A stretch of 64,000 bases of DNA from Favolaschia claudopus (lineage: Eukaryota; Basidiomycota; Agaricomycetes; Agaricales; Mycenaceae), in assembly GCA_037176885.1 (NCBI GenBank), contig JAWWNJ010000185.1, positions 186,001 through 250,000 on the forward strand. The letters are read 5' to 3'. Position numbers and translations under genes: made by a program. This document shows, piece after piece, positions 10,821 through 19,711 of the stretch (positions within the stretch are counted from its first letter, which is position 1; the number at the start of each line of letters is the position of its first letter). A model generated the notes under the pieces. It ran no database searches, was not told the DNA's origin, and saw nothing but the letters and a program-made list of their open reading frames with translations.

Positions 10821-12061
10821 ATGTCTCAAAACGATTACAACACCGTCAAAGCCGATTTCCTCAAGGCTATGGACGTTGCCGCCAACCTCGTCAAGTATTC
10901 GCCGCCCGAGTCTCGTAAAAACCAGCTCAAGGACGTCGCCGAGATTCTCGTAAGAGCCGCCGGCTACATTGACCAGTCTCGTTTTGTTAACATTATTCTT
11001 TCGTTCGTAGGCGCGCCTTCCCCCGCTCATGCCTTTCATTTTGGAAGACAAGAGCGCGGTTCTTCGTGAGGCAATCTTCACCTCGCGTGAATATTACCAC
11101 TCCTTGTACGACCCGGATGGTAAACGGGACGTGACCTTCCCCGCTGGGTACGATGCCCTGCGGCGGATCACCAAGGCCATTCACGAAGACCGTTCCAAGA
11201 AGGCGATCCCGCCCGTCTCCACCGTTTCTTCTTCCAAGGGGACCCGGGTCGGTTTCACTAACTTTTATTGTCGTGCTCACCATTGACTCACAATCATCCC
11301 CCGCTAGAAGAGTACTCGCGGGCGGTCCCAGGGTGAACCTGAGTCTGAGGACGAGGACGAAGGCACCGTTCGTGCCCCATCGCCCGCTCTCACCACCCTT
11401 GGTGCTGACGAGGTTCGTTCTTTCGTTTAACAGCTGGCCTGTGTAGAGCTGACGATTGACACTTCTATCATCGCCGTTGGGTGTTTGTTCACCCAGATGC
11501 TCGTTGACGATGAGCATCTCCCCGCTCCCAAGGCTCCCCCTACCGGTCCCAAGGCTAAATCAGCCATGGCGGGCAAGAAGGGTGCGCGCGCTGTAAGTTG
11601 CACGTTATTTCTGCTTTAGCTTCTGTCATTCATTTCAATCTTTCAGCATAGCCCAGCCCCCGCTAAGAAGGGCAAAGGCAACAAGCGCGCTCGCATCGAC
11701 AACGTCCCGTTCCACGAGGACTCCTTCCTCACCAACGGTGAGTTTCCCGTCCATTGTCAGTGGTTTCCCGCTGAATGTTATTACAGCAACGGCTGAGTTT
11801 TACGCTTCGGCACCCGCTTCAGGTGCTGTTGTCGATGAGGCCGCTAGCGTCGTCGAGATGGGTACCGAGTTCATGAGCAACCACCTTGCCTTGCGCAAGC
11901 GGATGTATTTCATCATGGTCGAGCTGGCGGTCATCCACGAGAACCTTCGTAGCTCTCTGGCCCGGCGCGAGCAGCTCCTCGATGAAGGAGAGAAGATCTC
12001 GGCTCGCCTTCGCGACTTCCCCGAGTCCTCCTCTGCCGGCGTCGATGCTCATGTTCCCTGA
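10821..12061 (+). CDS. Cargo gene C: ~316-aa protein with helical C-terminus
   Basis: Best model: exons 10821-10949, 11011-11247, 11308-11367, 11434-11592, 11647-11737, 11787-12061 (951 nt, 316 aa). An alternative joins 11308-11412 to 11497-11592 (310 aa); both use a GTTCGT donor and keep frame, so the third intron is uncertain. The N-terminal part is globular-looking. The middle is rich in Lys, Ala, Pro, Gly and Glu/Asp with basic clusters that could act as nuclear localisation signals. The last ~70 residues look like an amphipathic helix or coiled coil. It lacks the cysteine cluster of A and B1-B3. It ends 222 bp from the end of pol, tail to tail. Function unknown. Confidence 0.6.
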
Positions 12062-12283
12062 CTCGTTCCTAAAGAGCTCCCCCAGCGGGTCCCCCTTTCT
12101 TCAGAATCCTCGGTACTGGCTCAATCGTTTCGGACACCTCACGGCTCATCCTTCTGCTGGCCGCCACACACTCCCCGGGTGCGCAACCTGTTCGCAGCGT
12201 ACTGGCGGGAGATGCAGACAATACAATTACTCAAGGACTTCGAATCCCGTTTCAAAATGTAACGTAGATATCGTAGCAGTAAT

Positions 12284-15200
12284 TCATTTCCGCGCAGCGG
12301 CTTTCGTGGCAGAACGAGTCTTCCGTTTGAAAGGCAGCGGCTCATCCGTGTCAGGTTCCTCTTCCTCTTCTTCTTCCTCGGGCAAGGCCTCCTGCAGAGC
12401 CGGCTCTTCGTCAGCCGTCCCGCTGGGGGTTAACCTCACATTCCCGAATTGGAAGTCATCTCCAGAATAACCGTCTTCCTCCTGGACCATCTTTTCTAGC
12501 GTCTCTGCCGAGAGGTCGATTAAGTCGTGAATGTCAGCGGGCAGCTTGATAGAGCGCCGCTGCTCGAAGGGGACCACTCTGAACTGAGCAATCTTCGATT
12601 GAAAGACAGAGCCGTCCATCTCCGCTACGATATAACTTCCACCTTTCGTACGCCGGATGATAATTACTGGTCCCAGGTATCTGGCGGCCATCTTCGTATT
12701 CAGCGATTTCTCAACGGTCGTATTCCTGATGAGCACCAAGTCTCCCGGCTCGAAATGGTAATCTTCGATAGTATGTTTATGCGCTATCTCGTACCGGCGC
12801 AGATTCGCTCGTTTCTCGTCGGTGACCCGTTCCCTCATCTGTTCGACGTGAGTGGCGTGCTTAGCCAGAGCCTGGGCTCGATAGCCGATTAACTCAGCGG
12901 TCGTTAGAGTCCTGCCGGGCAGATGCACTAGCCAAGTCGCTTCTTCTATATCCAGCGGGAGGATTGGATGTGCGCCCGTTACCATAAAGTAGGGTGAACA
13001 ACCCGTTCCTCGTCGAATAGTGACCCGGTCAGCCCACAACATCTGCGGGAAGAACCAGTACCACTTGCTGGGATTCCCGCCAGTGGCTTTCCATAAGGAT
13101 TGCCTCATCGAGAAGTGCCCATTTTCGACTTTCCCGTTGGCTTGAGAATTATACGGCGAAACTCTAATATTTCTTATGCCGTATTTAGACTCAAGGTAGG
13201 CCACGGCCGCTAGGAAGGCCGGCGCATTATCTGTCACCAGTTCCTCCGGGCAACCCCACCTACAAATCACATCTTCAAGTAAGAACAAGGCCAGCGTTCT
13301 GGCATTCTCGTTCTTTATCGGCCGCGCTTCTATGTAGCTGCTGAGAGAGCAGCGGGCGTCGACAATTTTATTGAAGCCGTTGGAAGGAGTACCAACGACC
13401 ATCACGTCGACGTGTACCACTTGGAAGAGCGAAGGGGTATGAGTGACAACGGGCGGGATCTTTAATAGAGTCCTTTGCCTCAATTGACACAATTCGCAAG
13501 TCTTAATGTACCAAGTGACATCCCGCTCCATCTCAGGCCACCAGAAGCGCATTTCTATCAAGGATTTGGTAGCAAAGACGCCGCGATGAGCTAGGCTATC
13601 ATGAGCCGCCCGCATCATATACATTCGGTGTTCTTTGTCCACCACCAACTGATGTGCGCTCCCCGTTGTGGATTTATGATAGAGTTTTCCATCTGCATCC
13701 TCGAAGAAGCCGGTGGCGAATCGCAGGAAGGCTTTATATTCTTTGTCGTTCATGCCATCCGGGCGAGCCAGGGTGTTCCGCCGCCATTCCTTCATGAGGA
13801 GCAGCCGCTCGTCCGCTAGCTTCGCCGCTACCGATCGTTGGTCTTCAGAATACGGTTCCCGCTTCGTCGGGTCGTACTTCAATTCGAGGTCAGGGATCAG
13901 CGGCTCGCCTGCTGGCTTGTCGTCCCCCTTTGACTGAGAGAAGACCTCGAAAATGTATTCTTTACTAAGGCGGGTGTAAGCCCACGCCTGTTCAGCGTCG
14001 TTTTCGAAGTCAGAGGCTGACTGAGCCTCATCTCCCGCCAATTCAGCTACCATATATCCACCTCGGGTGTCAATATCGTGCTTGAAATCCTCGAAATTCT
14101 TGAGAGGCGGCCAAGCACTACTTTCAGGATGAAGACCCGGCGGCTCGTTATTATCGAACTCGTCTTCTGGGTGATCATACTCTGGATCCCCCGGCTGAAT
14201 ACGCCGGCGGGAGAGTCCATCTGGCCCGAAAGTCTTGCCCGGTACATGCTTCAGAGTGAAATGAAACATTAAGATCTCCTCGATCCAGCGGTTGATCGTA
14301 GCGTTGGGTCCCATTCCCGGGTGATCCAACATGCCTTTGAGGTACTGAGCGTCGGTCTCGACGACCAGCTTACGGCAGCCCAACAGCCAGTATTGCATGT
14401 GGTCTAGCGCCCTCTTCAAGCCAAACAATTCCCGCTTGGGCTGAGAATACCTCGACTCCCGTTCATTCAAAGGTATGGAGCTGAAGCGGGCATAGTACCG
14501 CTTATTTAGGTCCAAAGGATCCCGCTGGTACACATGCACTCCAACTCCAAGGTACGACGTATCAACCGCCAGCACCACTTCGGTGTCCCATTCATATCTT
14601 ATAGGTCTAAGCGCGGGACATTCTCGCAAAGCCTTCTTCAAAACTTTCATGCAGGCGTCTTGGGGCGGGCCCCACTCGAATATGACTTCTTTCCGGGTGA
14701 GCTTCTGAATTGGTTCAGCTTTGACCGTGTAGTCTTGGATGAACATCCTCATAACGCCCACAGTTCCCAGAAAGGCTTTCACATCGTGGAAATCCTTCAG
14801 CGGGCCCCAACGCTCAATGACGCCGATTCTATCTTCATCCGGGCGCATGCCCTCGTATGAGCAGACATGGCCGACCACCTTAAAGGTTCCCCGGCAAATC
14901 TGCAACTTCTTCCCGCTTACAGTCGCCCCAGAATAGGCTAGCCGGGTAAGTACCCGGTTGCAGTCTACCAAGTGTAACCACACAAAGACCCTTATCAGCG
15001 GGTTCTCAGGGATGGTCTCGTACGTCCCGTCAGGCTTTTCGTATCGAGTGAAGCCGCCGGCGACAGGCACGTCATCTATATACGGCCGGGTAACCGCAGG
15101 AATTTCGTCTCGCAGGATGTAGGTTACGTCTTCGTGGAAGATCGGCACAGAGTTGGTCCAACCCTGCGGCAATCTTACCAATCGAAGCGCCCCAAACGGA

Positions 15201-16372
15201 GTTTGGAAGGTCGTGTAATCTCGAGATTCCGGGTCAATCAGCCGGTGGTTGTACCCAGAATAAAGATCAAACGTGGACCCACAAGCCCTTCCTGCGAAAT
15301 GTTCGGCTAGATCCGCGGCGCCGGGAGGCACCCCAGAGTGCGCGATGGTTACCGCGTTCAGCGGCTCCAACGAATGCACTAACCGAATTGACTTCTTATC
15401 ACTCTTCAGAACTCCAAAGTACTTCGTGCGGTACGAGCCGTTGGATGGTTCGTAGATATTGGCGTCGATACTCGCCCTAAGCACCTTGCAGACTTCTTCC
15501 AGTTGTCCCGGCGGGATGGGAATATTTCTTTCCACCCAGACCTTATGGTCTGCTTTCACCGGGAACTTGACTGGCGGGAAGAAATCCGTCCTGAAAGTTC
15601 CTCGTTCACTGTCATCCCATGCTACTGTATTTTCGTGTATAGATAACATGTGATGAACCAGCTTCATCTCTTCATCATTCAGGAACCCATCATTATGCAG
15701 TTCGTCCACTACCGCTTTCCTTTCCGCTGTGTACCTCCCTACGGGAACGAACTCTGGCGGGTGAGGGTCTAGCGGGACGAGATTCTGCAGCGGATCCCCA
15801 ATGATATTTCTTTCTATCCTGAACTCGGGAGGGAGCGGCTCGAGGACCGGCTTTACTTTCAGCGCTACCGGCTTATATTTCTTCGAGAACACCTCCTTCA
15901 CCTCGACTTCAGGCGGGTGATCCTCGGGAACGATTTCCTCCATCAACACCACTTTCGTTTCGTTGTGTTCGAACCCGGGCACCACCCAGTCGGCGTAGTC
16001 ACAGCACTGACAGCGCTCCCCTGCTGAATGCCGAGACCGCTCCTGTTTGAGCGACTCAACATCGGCACCGGCTGTCATGAACACAGCGGCTGGGTCCTTC
16101 AGTTTCTCTCTGACTTTATCCGTTATATTAGCTACGATGGCTACATAGGATTCGCCGACGTTCTTTCCTTCTGTCAGCTGCTCATTATATTCCTGAAATA
16201 GCTGAGCAGCGGGTTTGTCATCAACTTCTGGCATGGCAGCCGCTAGGTAGGCCATTTTCGTCTCGGCCATTGAAAACCCCTCTTCTCCAGATTTCATCAA
16301 AGCGCAAATTCTAGGAACATTATTCTCGTCCAGTTCTATCTGAACCGCTAACTCTCCTTGATGGTTAATCAA
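12284..16372 (-). CDS. pol: Pol: reverse transcriptase, RNase H, integrase
   Basis: A 1,362-codon open frame. An N-terminal linker (1-~210) contains CQCC at 121-124. RT follows, with FDL at 368-370 and the YIDD active site at 431-434. RNase H acidic residues lie near D603, E648, D674 and D718. The integrase zinc module has H924, H929, C959 and C962, and the DDE triad falls at about D989, D1048 and E1083. A GPY/F-like segment lies near 1250, and the C-terminus has a run of glutamates. No chromodomain is seen. The frame begins with TTG, not ATG, and lies -1 to the protease frame with a slippery heptamer in the overlap, so it is probably made as a frameshift fusion. No stops or gaps: potentially active. 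Confidence 0.93.
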   Translation of the reverse strand: MINHQGELAVQIELDENNVPRICALMKSGEEGFSMAETKMAYLAAAMPEVDDKPAAQLFQEYNEQLTEGKNVGESYVAIVANITDKVREKLKDPAAVFMTAGADVESLKQERSRHSAGERCQCCDYADWVVPGFEHNETKVVLMEEIVPEDHPPEVEVKEVFSKKYKPVALKVKPVLEPLPPEFRIERNIIGDPLQNLVPLDPHPPEFVPVGRYTAERKAVVDELHNDGFLNDEEMKLVHHMLSIHENTVAWDDSERGTFRTDFFPPVKFPVKADHKVWVERNIPIPPGQLEEVCKVLRASIDANIYEPSNGSYRTKYFGVLKSDKKSIRLVHSLEPLNAVTIAHSGVPPGAADLAEHFAGRACGSTFDLYSGYNHRLIDPESRDYTTFQTPFGALRLVRLPQGWTNSVPIFHEDVTYILRDEIPAVTRPYIDDVPVAGGFTRYEKPDGTYETIPENPLIRVFVWLHLVDCNRVLTRLAYSGATVSGKKLQICRGTFKVVGHVCSYEGMRPDEDRIGVIERWGPLKDFHDVKAFLGTVGVMRMFIQDYTVKAEPIQKLTRKEVIFEWGPPQDACMKVLKKALRECPALRPIRYEWDTEVVLAVDTSYLGVGVHVYQRDPLDLNKRYYARFSSIPLNERESRYSQPKRELFGLKRALDHMQYWLLGCRKLVVETDAQYLKGMLDHPGMGPNATINRWIEEILMFHFTLKHVPGKTFGPDGLSRRRIQPGDPEYDHPEDEFDNNEPPGLHPESSAWPPLKNFEDFKHDIDTRGGYMVAELAGDEAQSASDFENDAEQAWAYTRLSKEYIFEVFSQSKGDDKPAGEPLIPDLELKYDPTKREPYSEDQRSVAAKLADERLLLMKEWRRNTLARPDGMNDKEYKAFLRFATGFFEDADGKLYHKSTTGSAHQLVVDKEHRMYMMRAAHDSLAHRGVFATKSLIEMRFWWPEMERDVTWYIKTCELCQLRQRTLLKIPPVVTHTPSLFQVVHVDVMVVGTPSNGFNKIVDARCSLSSYIEARPIKNENARTLALFLLEDVICRWGCPEELVTDNAPAFLAAVAYLESKYGIRNIRVSPYNSQANGKVENGHFSMRQSLWKATGGNPSKWYWFFPQMLWADRVTIRRGTGCSPYFMVTGAHPILPLDIEEATWLVHLPGRTLTTAELIGYRAQALAKHATHVEQMRERVTDEKRANLRRYEIAHKHTIEDYHFEPGDLVLIRNTTVEKSLNTKMAARYLGPVIIIRRTKGGSYIVAEMDGSVFQSKIAQFRVVPFEQRRSIKLPADIHDLIDLSAETLEKMVQEEDGYSGDDFQFGNVRLTPSGTADEEPALQEALPEEEEEEEEPDTDEPLPFKRKTRSATKAAARK

Positions 16373-17355
16373 CTCCTCGAATTCTGAAAATTTTGTTCCT
16401 CTTCGCCACTCGCCTGCGCAGCCGGTGGCGCATCATTTTGAACGCGCCGTACCTGCCGCCGCTGACCCCTGGGGAAGGTAGGGACGACCACCCGCTTCGA
16501 AGTGGAGGGGTCGGTCAGAGTCAGGAACTGGTTCCCGTCAGAAGTATTTTTGATACCGCTGGCGGTCAGAATTTCGAAGGGCCGCCCCAGCAGCACTTTG
16601 TATGCCGGGTTCCGTATAACATGCACTTGTAGGTACACTGTCATATCGCCGAACCTGAAGGGGACGTTCCTCGCTAACCCGACTGACTTTTCGGTTTGCC
16701 CGTTGGCGCTCATCATGTGGATACAGTTATCGGGGTCCCAGCTGACTCCTAGCTCGGTGGCTACCGACAGGGCCATGGACACGATCTGTGATCCACCATC
16801 CAGAATGCATTCTACTTCGGCGGCTCCATGAATGAGCGGGAAGACCACTCTCAGGGCCGCTGATTCTCCAGCAGAAGCTTCGGAGATCGCGACGAAGATT
16901 TCTCTCACCGGCTCACCATCGGCTACCGACTGCCAATATTGCACTGCCGGGTCGACAGTGATGAGAGCTCCCGCTGGCATGAGTCCATCGGCCACAGTTG
17001 AGACCTGAACTAATGCTTCGTAAGGGAGGTCCTCCAAGGCTACGCTGGAGGACTCATCATCTTCGTCGGCTTCTTTCTCTGCGTGGCTAATCAATTGCTC
17101 GAGGGTGACTCGAACAGCGGGCGAGACTCTCTTCTTCGAGAGCAACGCCTTAGCCTGACGCAGCAACTTCGGGCTGAGGGCGAACAACCTCCCCAGCGGG
17201 AGCGCTATTTCCAGGCTTCCAAAGATCTCCTTTATCAAGGATTCGACCTCCTCATCTTCCTGGTCCTCTACGGGCGCCTTCAACTCGTAGTTCTTTTCGT
17301 TGGCCGCTGGCGGCGCATTTCCCGCCGGCCGAACTCTAGGTTCGTTGGGCCTTTA
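16369..17355 (-). CDS. Protease-coding frame (retropepsin-like)
   Basis: The frame is open from just after a stop near 17355 to the stop at 16369-16371; it has no early ATG. It contains a retropepsin-type active site LDGGSQ (Asp-Gly-Gly-Ser, where DTGS or DSGS is usual) and a downstream LLGRPF flap/second motif, about 100 residues apart as in retroviral-type aspartic proteases. It would cut the Gag-Pol polyprotein. Its N-terminal part is acidic. It is -1 relative to the preceding linker frame, with a ~75-bp overlap. Confidence 0.8.
16387..16393 (-). promoter_or_regulatory. Candidate -1 frameshift slippery site, PR to Pol
   Basis: In the protease frame the minus strand reads CAA AAT TTT CAG, containing A AAT TTT, which fits the X XXY YYZ rule for -1 slippage. 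It lies about 16 bases before the protease stop, and the Pol frame is exactly -1 and open through this point. Confidence 0.6.
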
Positions 17356-17617
17356 GCTGGCTTGACCGGGGGAACGTTCCTATACGGAAGTTCCGGCGGC
17401 TGAGTGCCATTTTGTTCTTCTGTCTCCTCCCGCTCCTTTTCCTTGGTCTCCACGATCGCCGGCTGCGCTTCGACAGCGGGCTTTCGTATCGTCCTCGGTT
17501 TATAGGGCAACTTCGGCATCACAACTTCCATTTTCTTTCCTGCGGGCGGGCGTGCTTGTCGGTTCTCCGGGGGCTTATCCGCAGTGGGTTTCCCCTTGGC
17601 CCCCTTCCTCGAACTCT
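17280..17617 (-). CDS. Gag-to-protease linker frame
   Basis: An open frame, -1 to Gag, continues past the Gag stop (17618-17620) to a TGA at 17280-17282. An ATG at 17531 gives 83 codons, rich in Lys, Pro and Glu. The Gag stop follows a run of five T (TTTTTAG), which could allow a -1 slip, but no full X XXY YYZ heptamer is seen there or at the next overlap. It could instead reflect an intron or a small indel. No domain is recognised. Confidence 0.5.
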
Positions 17618-19549
17618 CTAAAAATGCTCACCTTCGACGCTGTTCCCCGTTCGGGAAGGACCAGCCCCGTTGGAAGAGCGAGAGTTCGCTGAGACAGCCG
17701 CCAGCAGAATCGCAACAGCGTTGGCGTCGAATTGCGGCGGGGGAGATTGGCTTTGATGAGCCACAAGGGGTGGTTGAACACCCCCTGAACCATGCGACTG
17801 GAGTTGCGTCACTTGCCGCTGGAGGTTTACTTGCTCAGCTCGCAAGGAAACCAATTCTTCTTCTCTCGGGTCATAGTAGAATTCCTCGTTCTGGCTGAAC
17901 GCGGCTTGCGCGGCTTCCAGCTCCTGCTCGTCCATGTCAAGAACGGAGAGCTGAGCGAAGACAGACTGGTAGTTTTGCGCAGCGGCCGTGGGTTGGGCGG
18001 CCGGGCGGTACTCCTCTACCTGCTGCTTCTTGGACTTGTGCCCGTCTTTCGGGATTGGTATCCCATCGGGGAAACAGTCTCTGAACCCTACGACCTTCAT
18101 CTTTCCACTCCCTATGTGGGCTTGCCGGATGAGACACTTGTCTCTAAAATGCCCAAACTTGTCGCAATATAGACACCCCTGATCCGCCAGGTTCCCTTTG
18201 AATTGCACGGTTGGCATTCGCGGGAAAGACTGGGAGTCAGCGGCGCCTGGGACTCTGCCCGGTAGGGACTTATAGAAGGACTCTAATTCGGCCATCCTCT
18301 TCTTGGTCGCGGCGTCGATCTCTTTTAATTGGGAGGTCTGGTTATCCAGCCGCTCCATCATAGTGACGACCGACACCTTAATCGTCTCAAGAAGGGACTT
18401 GTTAGGGTCCTCTTCCTCTTTCTTTACCGTCACGTTTGGGTGAGGTAGTATGGATCGCCCGCTCGACGCCTTTCCAGACCCGCTGGAGGCCTTGGACTTG
18501 CTCGAGTAACCCCGGTCCGAGGCGCCAAAGAACTCAGAGTTAGCGGTCGAGCGTTTTGCGATCCTTTTGGCTTCAATCATGACCTCGGCCAGCGTCCATG
18601 TGCGGACCTCTGGCTCGTCAGCATCATCCCCGGCAGCGGGAGGTTTCCGCTCGAGGTTCTCCAGAATCCGTTCCTTGAACTCAGGACTCAATTTGGAGAA
18701 GAACATCGGGAGAGCCTCCCGGTGCGAAATTAATTTCGAATCGAGAAGCTTGTTCGCCTCGACGTTCATGACGCGCATTAGGCGCATGAGTTCGTCTTCA
18801 TCGTCCCGGTCGATCCCCTCTTCCGTGAACTTACGAAGCTGCCGGTGCAATTTCTGCACAGAGCCCTTCTTTTGGTCGACTACGGACGGGTAATTTTCCA
18901 GGATTTCTTTCTTAAAGTCGTCGAACTTCTTAGAATACGAGGCGAATTGCCGCCACTCCTCGGCGGTTGCCTGAGCAGTATAGCGGCAGACAAACTCGTT
19001 CTTCTTATCATCCGGCGTCTCATCTAATTCCATCATACGCTCCACATGGTCCAGGAAACGAACAAGCTCCTCCGGCTCTTCCTCTTTGAAGAGCGGGGCG
19101 TTCCTGTCCCATGGTTCCGGCGCGCGCTTCTTTCCTCGAACGACAGGGTTGTTGTTGCCGTCGTCAGCCATCGGATTATTTGAAGGGGTTGGTGAAGTGT
19201 TGAGTAGTGGTGAAGAGACAGACGAAAGAGTCGTTGACGACTGGGTAGCTGCACCGTCGGGCGTAACAGGTCTTGTGCCGGGCGGTTGAGTTGAGGTTTG
19301 TTGTTCCAGCGGAGCAGAGGGGCTCAACGACTGGGTTTGGCGGGTACGATAAGCGTGAGCTTGGGTTCGTCCGCGCAGAGAATAGAGTTCCCGGGCAAGA
19401 GCAACAGGCGGGCGGGAAGGATCGTCAGTCTCGAGATCGAGAGCAGCGGCAGCGGCACGTAGGCTAGTGTTGGTTGACCGAGGTTTTGGTGGTGGTGCTC
19501 TAGCGGATCGTCCTTCTGAAGCCACGTCTCCTCCGAAACTAAATGGCAA
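17618..19549 (-). CDS. gag: Gag capsid-nucleocapsid polyprotein
   Basis: 643 codons from ATG at 19549, 162 bp inside the 5' LTR. The N-terminal ~130 residues are low-complexity Ser/Thr/Pro. Residues ~145-305 form a retrotransposon Gag capsid domain (the APLF...ELVRFLDHVE start and helical repeats are typical of basidiomycete Gypsy Gag). A CCHC zinc knuckle lies at C459, C462, H467 and C472. The C-terminus is Gln-rich. It packages the genomic RNA. The frame is intact. Confidence 0.92.
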   Translation of the reverse strand: MPFSFGGDVASEGRSARAPPPKPRSTNTSLRAAAAALDLETDDPSRPPVALARELYSLRGRTQAHAYRTRQTQSLSPSAPLEQQTSTQPPGTRPVTPDGAATQSSTTLSSVSSPLLNTSPTPSNNPMADDGNNNPVVRGKKRAPEPWDRNAPLFKEEEPEELVRFLDHVERMMELDETPDDKKNEFVCRYTAQATAEEWRQFASYSKKFDDFKKEILENYPSVVDQKKGSVQKLHRQLRKFTEEGIDRDDEDELMRLMRVMNVEANKLLDSKLISHREALPMFFSKLSPEFKERILENLERKPPAAGDDADEPEVRTWTLAEVMIEAKRIAKRSTANSEFFGASDRGYSSKSKASSGSGKASSGRSILPHPNVTVKKEEEDPNKSLLETIKVSVVTMMERLDNQTSQLKEIDAATKKRMAELESFYKSLPGRVPGAADSQSFPRMPTVQFKGNLADQGCLYCDKFGHFRDKCLIRQAHIGSGKMKVVGFRDCFPDGIPIPKDGHKSKKQQVEEYRPAAQPTAAAQNYQSVFAQLSVLDMDEQELEAAQAAFSQNEEFYYDPREEELVSLRAEQVNLQRQVTQLQSHGSGGVQPPLVAHQSQSPPPQFDANAVAILLAAVSANSRSSNGAGPSRTGNSVEGEHF

Positions 19550-19691
19550 AATCTTCTATAGCGGGCCTGGAGCTAACGGCTCAACGGGCGGGTGTATATT
19601 CTATTCTCGAGTCAACCGGCGGATGGTTCGTGCTAGGTTATAGCAGCGTCCACAAGCGATTTCTTTCGACTTGACACAAATAATCTGTCAC

Positions 19692-19709
19692 CCCTCGCGG
19701 TGGGCTCCA
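19692..19709 (-). other. Primer-binding site
   Basis: Two bases inside the 5' LTR the minus strand reads TGGAGCCCACCGCGAGGG. It begins with TGG, as expected for pairing with the CCA end of a tRNA whose 3' end would be CCCTCGCGGTGGGCTCCA. I cannot assign the tRNA species from memory. Confidence 0.75.
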
Positions 19710-19711
19710 GA

